This document shows, in pieces, positions 1-6,838 of a stretch of 22,268 nt of DNA (position 1 is its first letter; each line of letters begins with the position of its first letter). Source of the stretch: an uncultured Verrucomicrobium sp. (GTDB taxonomy: Bacteria; Verrucomicrobiota; Verrucomicrobiia; Methylacidiphilales; GAS474). Position numbers and translations under genes: made by a program. Location: NCBI GenBank assembly GCA_903889845.1, contig CAISZB010000513.1:1-22268 (forward strand), in the 5' to 3' direction. A model generated the notes under the pieces. That model ran no database searches. It worked only from the letters and a program-made list of their open reading frames with translations, and was not told where the DNA came from.

Positions 1-179
1 AAGACGTACCTGTCGTCAACCGCACCCCAGGCAAGGTTATCTTCATTCGCGATAAACATCCCGTAATCGTCTGCGGATCGGGACTGCTTCGAATCGAAGA
101 AATGGTCACCGACCCAGATGGAGTCGATGCCCTGCCTTTAAAAACAATCCGCACCCGCTTCCTTTTCCCGCATGGTTAA
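1..179 (+). CDS. Formyltransferase-like protein, C-terminal end only (partial)
   Basis: The window opens inside a gene read in the frame beginning at base 3 and ending at the TAA at 177-179. The visible 58 residues contain a PGKVIFI strand, then PVIVCGSGLLRIEEM, ending in TRFLFPHG. The pattern of PGKV, a short spacer, a V-x-C/T-G-x-G-x-L strand and an acidic end matches the small beta-barrel C-terminal domain that follows the Rossmann domain in methionyl-tRNA formyltransferase and in sugar N-formyltransferases of polysaccharide clusters. The catalytic domain lies outside the window, so the substrate cannot be judged. The cluster context favours a sugar or amino-sugar formyltransferase over the translation enzyme, but that is inference. 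The base composition is lower in GC than the cassette that follows. Confidence 0.5.
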   Translation, partial: DVPVVNRTPGKVIFIRDKHPVIVCGSGLLRIEEMVTDPDGVDALPLKTIRTRFLFPHG

Positions 180-230
180 TCGGCTAAGTAAGGGGCTTTC
201 CTGCGCTCTTTCACCACACGCCATCAAGAA

Positions 231-255
231 CGCTCCCTTGCCAAAGAAAGGAGCG
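231..255 (+). other. Hairpin in the gap before the sugar cassette
   Basis: CGCTCC at 231-236 pairs with GGAGCG at 250-255. A small CTT/AAG stem inside it extends the structure. It lies between the partial upstream gene and the first sugar gene at 281. No T-run follows, so it is not a textbook intrinsic terminator. It may still punctuate transcription. The rest of 180-280 shows nothing else I can name. Confidence 0.3.
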
Positions 256-280
256 AAAGGTAAAACTGAGCTTTCTTCCC

Positions 281-895
281 ATGAACACCCCCACCCACAG
301 CCAGACCTATCTTTCCGAAGTCGCCCAAGTCGCCACGCAGACCGATGCCGCGGTGGTGGAGGCCCTGGTGGAGGAACTCGTCGCGTTGCGCGACCGGGGG
401 GGGCGGCTCTTCTGCCTCGGCGTCGGCGGGAGCGCGGGGAACGCGGGGCACATGGTCAATGATTTCCGGAAGCTGGCCGGGATCGAGACCTATGCGCCGA
501 CGGACAATGTCTCCGAGCTGACGGCCCGGACGAACGACGAGGGCTGGCAGACGGTCTTCGCCGAATGGCTGAAGGTGAGCAAGCTCAACGCGAAGGACGC
601 CCTCTTCATCCTCTCCGTCGGCGGCGGCAATCTGGAAAAGAACGTCAGCCCGAACCTCGTCCTGGCGATCCAGGAGGCGAAGCGGGTCGGGGCGCGCGTC
701 CTCGGCGTCGTCGGACGGGACGGCGGCTATGCGAAGCAGGCCGGGGACACGGTCCTCGTCGTCCCCACGGTCCACGCCGATCGCGTCACGCCGCACAGTG
801 AATCGTTCCAGGCCGTCATCTGGCACGGCCTCGTCTGCCATCCGAAGCTCCTCGCCCGCGCGAACAAATGGGAAGGGATCACGGCCAAGGCTTAG
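281..895 (+). CDS. SIS-domain phosphosugar isomerase, GmhA-like
   Basis: The 204-residue protein is a single SIS domain, close to GmhA in length (about 192). GmhA converts sedoheptulose 7-phosphate to D-glycero-D-manno-heptose 7-phosphate, the first committed step of heptose-nucleotide synthesis in the cytoplasm. Seen here: the phosphate-binding loop GVGGSAGNAGH (47-57), a second loop SVGGGN (112-117), the block TDNVSELTARTNDEGW (74-89), and VVGRDGG (143-149). His57 and Asp61 lie where E. coli GmhA has His61 and Glu65, and His182 is near the position of His180, so the active site is recognisable but not identical. It heads the cassette; a HAD phosphatase and a transaldolase follow, which supports a ketoheptose-phosphate substrate. 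The ATG is preceded by a C/T-rich stretch rather than a Shine-Dalgarno box. Isomerase class is secure; the exact sugar is inferred. Confidence 0.85.
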   Translation: MNTPTHSQTYLSEVAQVATQTDAAVVEALVEELVALRDRGGRLFCLGVGGSAGNAGHMVNDFRKLAGIETYAPTDNVSELTARTNDEGWQTVFAEWLKVSKLNAKDALFILSVGGGNLEKNVSPNLVLAIQEAKRVGARVLGVVGRDGGYAKQAGDTVLVVPTVHADRVTPHSESFQAVIWHGLVCHPKLLARANKWEGITAKA

Positions 896-917
896 GCCTG
901 GGCCGCTGAATCGCCGA

Positions 918-931
918 GTCGGTTTTCCGAC
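918..931 (+). promoter_or_regulatory. Small hairpin beside the ribosome-binding site of the HAD gene
   Basis: GTCGG at 918-922 and CCGAC at 927-931 form a five-base-pair stem with a TTTT loop. An AGGG (932-935) that could serve as a weak Shine-Dalgarno sequence follows directly, and the ATG is at 940. The hairpin could tune access to that site. A functional role is inference, since a stem this short arises easily by chance in GC-rich DNA. Confidence 0.25.
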
Positions 932-939
932 AGGGTCGC

Positions 940-1470
940 ATGCGCGCGGTTTTCCTCGATCGGGACGGGGTGATCACCCGCTCCTTCGAGCGCGGGGGGA
1001 GACCCTACGCGCCGCGCACGCTGGAGGAGTTCGAGATTCTGCCTGAGGCCGCCCCCGCGCTCCGGCGCTTGAAGGAGGCCGGTTTCCTCCTCGTCGTCGT
1101 CACGAACCAGCCCGACGTGGGCAAGGGCGAAGTCCCCCGCGAAGTCGTCGAGGAAATGCACCGCCGCCTCGCCACCGCCCTCCCGCTCGACGCGATCCAG
1201 GTCAACTACGCGACCGACAACGCCGACCCGGGCCGGAAGCCGAATCCGGGGATGCTGCTGGAGGCCGCCGGGGCGTTGAACATCGACCTCCGCGCCTCCT
1301 TCATGATCGGCGACCGGTGGCGGGACATCGACGCGGGCCGCAACGCCGGATGCCGGACGATCCTCCTGGGCGACGGCTATGGGGAAATTCCCCGCATTGC
1401 CTTCGACCATTCTTTCGCCACTCTCGCCGAAGCGGTCGATCTCATTTTAAATCCACCACCCAACCCCTAA
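940..1470 (+). CDS. HAD-family phosphatase, GmhB-like, lacking the zinc loop
   Basis: This 176-residue HAD hydrolase has the histidinol-phosphatase/GmhB layout: motif I DRDGV (7-11, nucleophile Asp7 and acid/base Asp9), motif II VVTNQP (53-58), Lys100 in RKPNPGM, and motif IV GDRWRDID (124-131). GmhB removes the 7-phosphate from heptose 1,7-bisphosphate, giving heptose 1-phosphate for nucleotide activation. Classical GmhB carries a zinc site of three Cys and a His just before the RKP motif. Here the corresponding stretch reads NYATDNADPGRKP with no Cys, so this is a zinc-free variant. Placed between a GmhA-like isomerase and a transaldolase, it most likely acts on a sugar bisphosphate made by the kinase half of the protein at 4291. 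The fold is certain; the exact substrate is inferred. Confidence 0.83.
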   Translation: MRAVFLDRDGVITRSFERGGRPYAPRTLEEFEILPEAAPALRRLKEAGFLLVVVTNQPDVGKGEVPREVVEEMHRRLATALPLDAIQVNYATDNADPGRKPNPGMLLEAAGALNIDLRASFMIGDRWRDIDAGRNAGCRTILLGDGYGEIPRIAFDHSFATLAEAVDLILNPPPNP

Positions 1471-1483
1471 ATACCTCGCCCCC

Positions 1484-2209
1484 ATGAAGAAAGTCTCCGA
1501 TCTCAAAGTCCAAATCTTCGCCGACGGCGCGGAGATCGCCGTGATCTCCCAGATGGCCCAGAAGCCCTACATCAAGGGCTTCACCACGAACCCGACGCTG
1601 ATGCGCAAGGCCGGGATCGCCGATTACAAGCCCTTCGCCCTCGAAGTGCTGAAGGTCGTCCCGACGCTCCCCCTTTCCTTCGAGGTCTTCTCCGACGACT
1701 TCGCCGAGATGGAAAAGCAGGCCCTGGAGATCGCCTCCTGGGGGAAGAACGTCTACGTGAAGATCCCGATCACGAACACGAAGGGGGAGCCCGCCGCCCC
1801 CCTCGTCGCGAAGCTCGCGAAGGCGAAGGTCCAGGTCAACGTCACCGCGATCATGACCCTCGACCAGGTCCGGGAGACCGTCGCCGCCCTCCAGCCCGAC
1901 GTCGCCAGCTACGTCTCCGTCTTCGCCGGGCGGATCGCCGACACCGGCGTCGATCCCCTGCCGCTGATGCAGGAATGCCTCCGCATCATGGCCCCCAACC
2001 CGAAGGCGGAGCTGATCTGGGCCAGCCCCCGGGAACTCCTCAACGTCTTCCAGGCCGACGACATCGGCTGCCACGTCATCACGGTCACGCCGGACATCCT
2101 CAACAAGCTGGCCCTCGTCGGCAAGGACCTCGGCGTCTACTCCCTCGACACGGTGAAGATGTTCTACAACGACGCCACGGCGGCCGGTTTTTCGATCTCG
2201 ACAAAATAA
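1484..2209 (+). CDS. Transaldolase-family protein
   Basis: The 241-residue protein is a compact class I aldolase of the transaldolase / fructose-6-phosphate aldolase family. Visible family marks are FADG (12-15, Asp14 at the catalytic Asp position), KGFTTNPTLM (31-40, the TTNP signature), VYVKIPIT (90-97, with Lys93 as the expected Schiff-base lysine), a VNVTAIMT strand, SVFAGRIADTG, and a C-terminal SLDTVKMFYND. Transaldolases exchange dihydroxyacetone units and can make sedoheptulose 7-phosphate, the substrate of GmhA-type isomerases. Its length is nearer the short microbial group (about 215-240) than E. coli TalB (about 317). The gap to the HAD gene is 13 bases. A sugar-supply role, rather than the housekeeping pentose-phosphate enzyme, is inferred from the location. 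Confidence 0.85.
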   Translation: MKKVSDLKVQIFADGAEIAVISQMAQKPYIKGFTTNPTLMRKAGIADYKPFALEVLKVVPTLPLSFEVFSDDFAEMEKQALEIASWGKNVYVKIPITNTKGEPAAPLVAKLAKAKVQVNVTAIMTLDQVRETVAALQPDVASYVSVFAGRIADTGVDPLPLMQECLRIMAPNPKAELIWASPRELLNVFQADDIGCHVITVTPDILNKLALVGKDLGVYSLDTVKMFYNDATAAGFSISTK

Positions 2210-2244
2210 GCAAAAGAACGGAATTTGCCCCTTCTGTTTTCATT

Positions 2245-3252
2245 ATGTCTACCTCCTTCAAGAAAGTGATCGTCATCGGCGGCGGCGGCTACAAGGGCCA
2301 CGTCCTCGTCCCCAAACTCCTCAAGAAAGGTTACGAGGTTGTCGTCTATGACCTCTTCCTGTTCGGCAACTACCTCACCCCCGATCCGAAGCTGACCGTG
2401 ATCGAGGGCGACGTCCGGGACCTCCCCGCGCTGAAGCAGGCCCTCGTCGGCTGCGACGCCGTGATCCACATGGCCTGCATCTCGAACGATCCCAGCTTCG
2501 AGCTCGACCCGAACCTGAGCACGTCGATCAACTACGAGTGCTTCGAGCCGTGCGTCGTCGCGGCGAAGGAGGCGGGCGTGAAGCGGTTCGTCTTCGTCTC
2601 CTCCAGCTCCGTCTACGGCGTCAGCGAGGCCCCCGACGTGACCGAGGAGCATCCCCTCCTTCCTCTCACTCAATACAACAAGTTCAAGGGCCTCTGCGAG
2701 CCCCTCCTCTTCAAGCACCAGTCCCCCGACTTCGTCTGCGTCGTCATCCGTCCGGCGACGGTCTGCGGCTACTCGACCCGGATGCGCTTCGACCTCACCG
2801 TCAACATCCTCACGAACCACGCCTACAACAAGGGCCTCATCACCGTCTTCGGCGGCGCGCAGAAGCGGCCGAACATCCACATCGAGGACATCACCGACCT
2901 CTACGCCGAGCTGCTGGAGATCCCCGCCGCGAAGATCGCGGGGGAGACCTTCAACGCCGGCTACGAGAACTTCACCGTCTCCCAGCTCGCCGACTTCGTG
3001 AAGAAGATCGTCGAGGAGGAGTTCCCGGAGAAGGCCCCCATCGCCATCACCACGACCCCCTCCGACGACAACCGCTCCTACCACGTCTCGTCGAAGAAGA
3101 TCCTCGACAAGCTCGGCTGGGCGCCGAAGCGGAACATCGAGGACGCCGTCCGCGACCTCTGCCGTGCCTTCAAGCAGAACAAGTTCAAGGAGAGCATGAC
3201 GAACCAGGAATACTTCAACGTCCGCACGGTCAAGGCCGTCGCGCTGAAGTAA
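2245..3252 (+). CDS. NAD-dependent epimerase/dehydratase (extended SDR)
   Basis: This 335-residue extended SDR starts at the ATG at 2245; an open frame continues upstream but overlaps the transaldolase gene. The nucleotide-binding loop is GGGGYKG (12-18) in place of the usual GGxGxxG with Phe/Tyr-Ile. SSSSVYG (119-125) gives the catalytic Ser/Thr region. Y144-N-K-F-K148 is an intact catalytic Tyr/Lys pair. The stretch MACISNDPSFELDP (76-89) is distinctive. Such enzymes epimerise, dehydrate or reduce NDP-sugars in the cytoplasm. It sits between the transaldolase and a second SDR, so it probably works on the NDP-sugar made by the protein at 4291. The start has a pyrimidine-rich leader and no Shine-Dalgarno box. 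The exact reaction cannot be read from sequence. Confidence 0.85.
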   Translation: MSTSFKKVIVIGGGGYKGHVLVPKLLKKGYEVVVYDLFLFGNYLTPDPKLTVIEGDVRDLPALKQALVGCDAVIHMACISNDPSFELDPNLSTSINYECFEPCVVAAKEAGVKRFVFVSSSSVYGVSEAPDVTEEHPLLPLTQYNKFKGLCEPLLFKHQSPDFVCVVIRPATVCGYSTRMRFDLTVNILTNHAYNKGLITVFGGAQKRPNIHIEDITDLYAELLEIPAAKIAGETFNAGYENFTVSQLADFVKKIVEEEFPEKAPIAITTTPSDDNRSYHVSSKKILDKLGWAPKRNIEDAVRDLCRAFKQNKFKESMTNQEYFNVRTVKAVALK

Positions 3253-3269
3253 GGGTCTAGGGCTATATC

Positions 3270-4277
3270 ATGAGCCAGGACGCCCCCCTCGCCGTCGTCA
3301 CCGGCGGCGCCGGATTCATCGGCAGCCACACGGTCGACCTCCTCCTCGGCGAGGGGTTCCGCGTCCACGTCGTCGACAGCCTCGTCGGCGGGCGGCTCCA
3401 GAACCTGGAGCAGCACCGCAACGAGCCCCGCCTCCGCGTCGAGGAGAAGGACGTCCGCGACCTGAAGCCCGGCGACCCCCTCTTCGCCGGGGCGCGGTAC
3501 GTCTTCCACTTCGCGGGCATCGGCGACATCGTCCCCTCGATCGAGCGGCCCATCGACTACATGTCGACGAACGTCATGGGGACCGTCCACGCGCTCGAAG
3601 CGGCCCGCCATGCGGGGGTGCAGAAATTCGTCTACGCGGCCTCCTCCTCCTGCTTCGGCCTCGCCGACGTCCCGACGCGGGAAGACGCCCCGATCGCCCC
3701 GGAGCATCCCTACGCCCTCAGCAAGTACCAGGGGGAGATGGCGACCTTCCATTGGGGCAAGGTCTACCGGATGCCGGTCAACGTCATCCGGATCTTCAAC
3801 GCCTACGGCACCCGCTTCCGCACTTCCGGGGCCTACGGCTCCGTCTTCGGCGTCTTCCTGGCGCAGAAGGCGAACGGGAAGCCCTTCACCCTCGTCGGGG
3901 ACGGCACGCAGCGGCGCGACTGGGTCTACGTCACCGACGTCGCCCGCGCCTTCCTCGCCGCGGCGCAGGCGACGCAGAGCCAGGAAGCCTATAACATCGG
4001 CACCGGCAACCCCCAGAGCGTGAACCGCCTCATCGAACTCCTGGGCGGCAGCGCCGGGGAGATCATCCGCCTGCCGAAGCGCCCCGGCGAACCCGACTGC
4101 ACCTGGGCCGACATCACCAAGATCACCACCCAGCTCGGCTGGAAGCCGGTCGTCCCCCTGGAAGAGGGCGTCGCCACGATGCTCGCGAACCTTTCCTACT
4201 GGAAGGAAGCCCCTGTCTGGGACGAGGGGAAGATCAAGGAAGCGACGAAGACCTGGTTTCAGTATCTCGATAAATAA
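3270..4277 (+). CDS. NDP-sugar epimerase, UDP-glucose 4-epimerase-like (extended SDR)
   Basis: This is a 335-residue extended SDR with the standard cofactor loop TGGAGFIGSH (11-20), ASSSCFG (124-130), an intact YALSK catalytic motif (Tyr148, Lys152), NAYGTR (177-182), and the GDGTQRRDWVYVTDVA block (210-225) typical of GalE/WbpP-type NDP-sugar epimerases. It ends in a short extension of about 30 residues after the usual LGW motif. An AGGG nine bases ahead of the ATG may act as a weak ribosome-binding site. It lies 17 bases after the other SDR; the two proteins differ clearly in sequence, so two separate steps on the nucleotide sugar are likely. Epimerase is the best call, but 4,6-dehydratase or decarboxylase relatives share these motifs. 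Confidence 0.87.
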   Translation: MSQDAPLAVVTGGAGFIGSHTVDLLLGEGFRVHVVDSLVGGRLQNLEQHRNEPRLRVEEKDVRDLKPGDPLFAGARYVFHFAGIGDIVPSIERPIDYMSTNVMGTVHALEAARHAGVQKFVYAASSSCFGLADVPTREDAPIAPEHPYALSKYQGEMATFHWGKVYRMPVNVIRIFNAYGTRFRTSGAYGSVFGVFLAQKANGKPFTLVGDGTQRRDWVYVTDVARAFLAAAQATQSQEAYNIGTGNPQSVNRLIELLGGSAGEIIRLPKRPGEPDCTWADITKITTQLGWKPVVPLEEGVATMLANLSYWKEAPVWDEGKIKEATKTWFQYLDK

Positions 4278-4290
4278 TTCTCACCCCGGC

Positions 4291-5853
4291 ATGAAGACCT
4301 CCAACCTGACCGATCTCGAAAAAAGCACCTACGATCGGAAGATCAAGACGCCGGAGGAGCTCCGGGCCCTTCTTGGGGAACGCCCTCGTGCCAAGCGGGT
4401 CATCATGTGCCACGGCACGTTCGACCTCGTCCACCCCGGCCATATCCGCCACCTCATCTACGCGAAGAGCAAGGCCGACATCCTCGTCGCCAGCCTCACC
4501 TCCGACGTCCACATCCACAAGGCCGCCCACCGCCCCTTCGTCCCGCAGGACCTCCGCGCGATGAACCTCGCCGCGCTGGAGATCGTCGACTACGTCGTCA
4601 TCGACCCGAACCCGACGCCGATCGAGAACCTGAAGGTCATCCAGCCCGACTACTTCGCGAAGGGCTACGAGTACAACAAGGAGGGCCTCAACCCGAAGAC
4701 CGCCGAGGAGAAGGCGACCCTCGACAGCTTCGGCGGGGAGATCCTCTTCACCCCGGGCGACATCGTCTACTCCTCCTCCCGGATCATCGAGTCGGAGCCG
4801 CCCGACCTGGCCAACGAGAAGCTCCACGCCCTCATGGAAGCCGAGGGGATCACCTTCGATTCCCTGCGGAAGATTCTTCAATCGTTCAACGGCATCAAGA
4901 TCCACGTCGTCGGCGACACGATCGTCGATTCCTACACCTACTGCACCCTCATCGGCGGCAACACGAAGACGCCGACCTTCAGCCTCCGCTTCGACGAGCA
5001 GGTCGACTTCGTCGGCGGCGCGGGCGTCGTCGCGAAGCACATGAAGAAGGCCGGGGCCGACGTCCGCTTCACCACCGTCCTGGGCGACGACGCGATGCGC
5101 GACTTCGTCCTGAAGGACCTGGCCGACTACGGCGTCCCGACCGACGCCGTCATCGACCGCACCCGCCCCACGACGCAGAAGAACCTCTTCACCGCCGGGG
5201 GCTACCGGATGCTGAAAGTCGACAAGGTCGACAACCGCCCGATTTCCGACAAGACCCTCGACCGCTTCCGGAAGAGCATCGCGGAGAGCGACGCCCACGC
5301 CATCGTCTTCAGCGATTTCCGTCACGGCATCTTCAACCCCACCACAATCCCCCTCCTCACCGCGTCCATTCCCCAAGGGCCGCTGCGGATCGCCGACAGC
5401 CAGGTCGCGACCCGCTGGGGGAACATCCTCGAATTCCAGGGCTTCGACCTCATCACGCCGAACGAGCGGGAAGCCCGCTTCGCCCTCGGCGACCAGGACT
5501 CGACCGTCCGCCCCCTGGCGCTCGACCTCTACAAGCGCGCCAACTGCAGGAACCTGATCCTGAAGATGGGCGAGCGCGGCATGATGACCTACCGCCACCC
5601 GGACACCCACGTCCGCTCCTTCTTCAACGTCGACACCTTCACCCACAACGTCGTCGATGCCGTCGGCGCGGGCGACGCCCTCCTCGCCTACGCGACGATC
5701 ACGCTGACCGTCTCCAAGTGCATCGTCTCCGCCTCGATCCTCGGCGCGATCGCCGCCGCCCTTGCCTGCGAGCGGGACGGGAACAACCCGATCGAGCCCG
5801 CCGACGTCCTCGCCCGCCTCAACCGGGCCGAGAAACAGATCACCTACGAGTAG
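4291..5853 (+). CDS. Bifunctional sugar nucleotidyltransferase-PfkB kinase, reversed-order HldE-like fusion
   Basis: The 520-residue protein joins two enzymes. Residues about 35-170 are a cytidylyltransferase-fold domain: MCHGTFDLVHPGH (39-51, with HPGH), LAALEIVDYV (93-102), AKGYEYN (123-129) and YSSSRII (160-166), matching the adenylyltransferase half of HldE. Residues about 200-515 are a PfkB/ribokinase domain: VGDTIVDSY (207-215), GGAGVVAKHM (242-251), DLITPNEREA (386-395), and DAVGAGD (456-462) with Asp462 as expected base. HldE phosphorylates heptose 7-phosphate at C1 and, after GmhB acts, transfers a nucleotide to heptose 1-phosphate. In E. coli HldE (477 residues) the kinase comes first; here the order is reversed. 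Isomerase, phosphatase and transaldolase nearby complete the pathway. The activating nucleotide (ADP, GDP, CDP) cannot be decided. Confidence 0.88.
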   Translation: MKTSNLTDLEKSTYDRKIKTPEELRALLGERPRAKRVIMCHGTFDLVHPGHIRHLIYAKSKADILVASLTSDVHIHKAAHRPFVPQDLRAMNLAALEIVDYVVIDPNPTPIENLKVIQPDYFAKGYEYNKEGLNPKTAEEKATLDSFGGEILFTPGDIVYSSSRIIESEPPDLANEKLHALMEAEGITFDSLRKILQSFNGIKIHVVGDTIVDSYTYCTLIGGNTKTPTFSLRFDEQVDFVGGAGVVAKHMKKAGADVRFTTVLGDDAMRDFVLKDLADYGVPTDAVIDRTRPTTQKNLFTAGGYRMLKVDKVDNRPISDKTLDRFRKSIAESDAHAIVFSDFRHGIFNPTTIPLLTASIPQGPLRIADSQVATRWGNILEFQGFDLITPNEREARFALGDQDSTVRPLALDLYKRANCRNLILKMGERGMMTYRHPDTHVRSFFNVDTFTHNVVDAVGAGDALLAYATITLTVSKCIVSASILGAIAAALACERDGNNPIEPADVLARLNRAEKQITYE

Positions 5854-5858
5854 AAAAC

Positions 5859-5864
5859 GGAGGA
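5859..5864 (+). promoter_or_regulatory. Shine-Dalgarno site of the Gfo/Idh gene
   Basis: GGAGGA lies five bases before the ATG at 5870 and fixes that start over an in-frame upstream ATG at 5762 that would overlap the kinase gene. It is a strong match in a cluster where most starts have none. Confidence 0.75.
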
Positions 5865-5869
5865 ACGGA

Positions 5870-6838
5870 ATGCGTGTCGTCGTCGTCGGCCTCGGGGTCC
5901 AGGGGAGGAAGCGGCTCGCCATCGCCGGGCCGGAAGCCGTCGCCGTCGTCGATCCCGTCGTCAAGGAAGGCTCGCCCGACCTCCGGGGCCTCCCCCTCTT
6001 CCGCACGATCGACGACGTCCCCGTCGCCGACTACGACGCCGCCCTCGTCTGCACGCCCGACGGCGCGAAGGTCGCCATCCTCCGCCACCTCCTCTCCCAC
6101 GGGAAACACCTCCTCGTCGAGAAGCCGCTGATCGACGACGACGACGTGGTGCTGGAAGGCCTCGACGTCCTCGCCCGCCAGAACCACGCCGTCTGCTACA
6201 CCGCCTACAACCACCGCTTCGAGCCCCACATCGTCGCGCTGAAGGAAGTCCTCGACTCGGGCCGGCTGGGCCGGGTCCACCTCTGCAAATTCTTCTACGG
6301 AAACGGCACCGCGCGGGACGTCCGCAACTCGGCCTGGCGCGACCAGGGCCTCGGCGTCTTCCCCGACCTCGGCTCCCACCTCCTCGACTGGACCCTCCAA
6401 CTCTTCGGCAAGCCCGCCGCCGAGCCCGAGCTGTGGCGGGCCTCCCGGTTCGAGAACCGCTCCTTCGACCACTTCCACTTCGGTTTCCGGGGCGGCCCCG
6501 ACGAGCCAACCCCGACCCTCGACTACGAGATGACCCTCCTCTCCTGGCGGAACACCTTCCGCCTCGACCTCTTCGCCGAGAAGGGAAGCGCCCACATCGA
6601 CTGCCTCTGCAAATGGGGGCCGAGCGTCCTTACCGTCCGCGACCGCATCCTGCCGAGCGGCCGTCCCACCGAGGCGGGCCGGACCCTCGTCTGCCCCGAC
6701 CCGACGTGGGAGATCGAATACGCCCACTTCAAGACCCTCTGCGCCACCCCGGCGACGAACATCGCGAACGACCTGTGGATCAACGGCATCTTCCGGAAGG
6801 TCGGCAAACTGGCCCTGCCCGAGGGAGAGAAAAAATGA
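5870..6838 (+). CDS. Gfo/Idh/MocA-family oxidoreductase
   Basis: This 322-residue protein has an N-terminal Rossmann domain with VVVGLGVQGRKR (4-14 region), CTPDGAK (61-67), and the family signature VEKPL (83-87) carrying the conserved Lys. The C-terminal alpha/beta domain contains GVFPDLGSHLLDW (162-174), where Asp166 and His170 match the conserved catalytic region. Family members oxidise or reduce hydroxyl/keto groups of sugars or nucleotide sugars with NAD(P), for example at C3. It starts after a strong GGAGGA box and its stop overlaps the next start (ATGA), so it is translationally coupled to the dehydrogenase-like gene. That coupling suggests both act on the same intermediate. The substrate is unknown. 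Confidence 0.86.
   Translation: MRVVVVGLGVQGRKRLAIAGPEAVAVVDPVVKEGSPDLRGLPLFRTIDDVPVADYDAALVCTPDGAKVAILRHLLSHGKHLLVEKPLIDDDDVVLEGLDVLARQNHAVCYTAYNHRFEPHIVALKEVLDSGRLGRVHLCKFFYGNGTARDVRNSAWRDQGLGVFPDLGSHLLDWTLQLFGKPAAEPELWRASRFENRSFDHFHFGFRGGPDEPTPTLDYEMTLLSWRNTFRLDLFAEKGSAHIDCLCKWGPSVLTVRDRILPSGRPTEAGRTLVCPDPTWEIEYAHFKTLCATPATNIANDLWINGIFRKVGKLALPEGEKK

Noticed and set aside
281..895. Loss of the catalytic His in the GmhA-like isomerase
   Set aside because: A first alignment suggested it, but with a one-residue shift His182 lies close to the E. coli His180 position, so loss cannot be claimed.
1975..2244. Extended N-terminus for the SDR at 2245
   Set aside because: The extension overlaps the transaldolase gene and encodes a Pro/Arg/His-rich stretch without homology features, while the ATG at 2245 starts just before the Rossmann strand.
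4234..6006. Long open frames on the minus strand opposite the sugar genes (also at 16375-18021 and 19737-21998)
   Set aside because: Very high third-position GC leaves few stops on the other strand. The translations are low-complexity, rich in Asp/Glu/Gly or Arg, and without family motifs, whereas the plus-strand genes show clear motifs.
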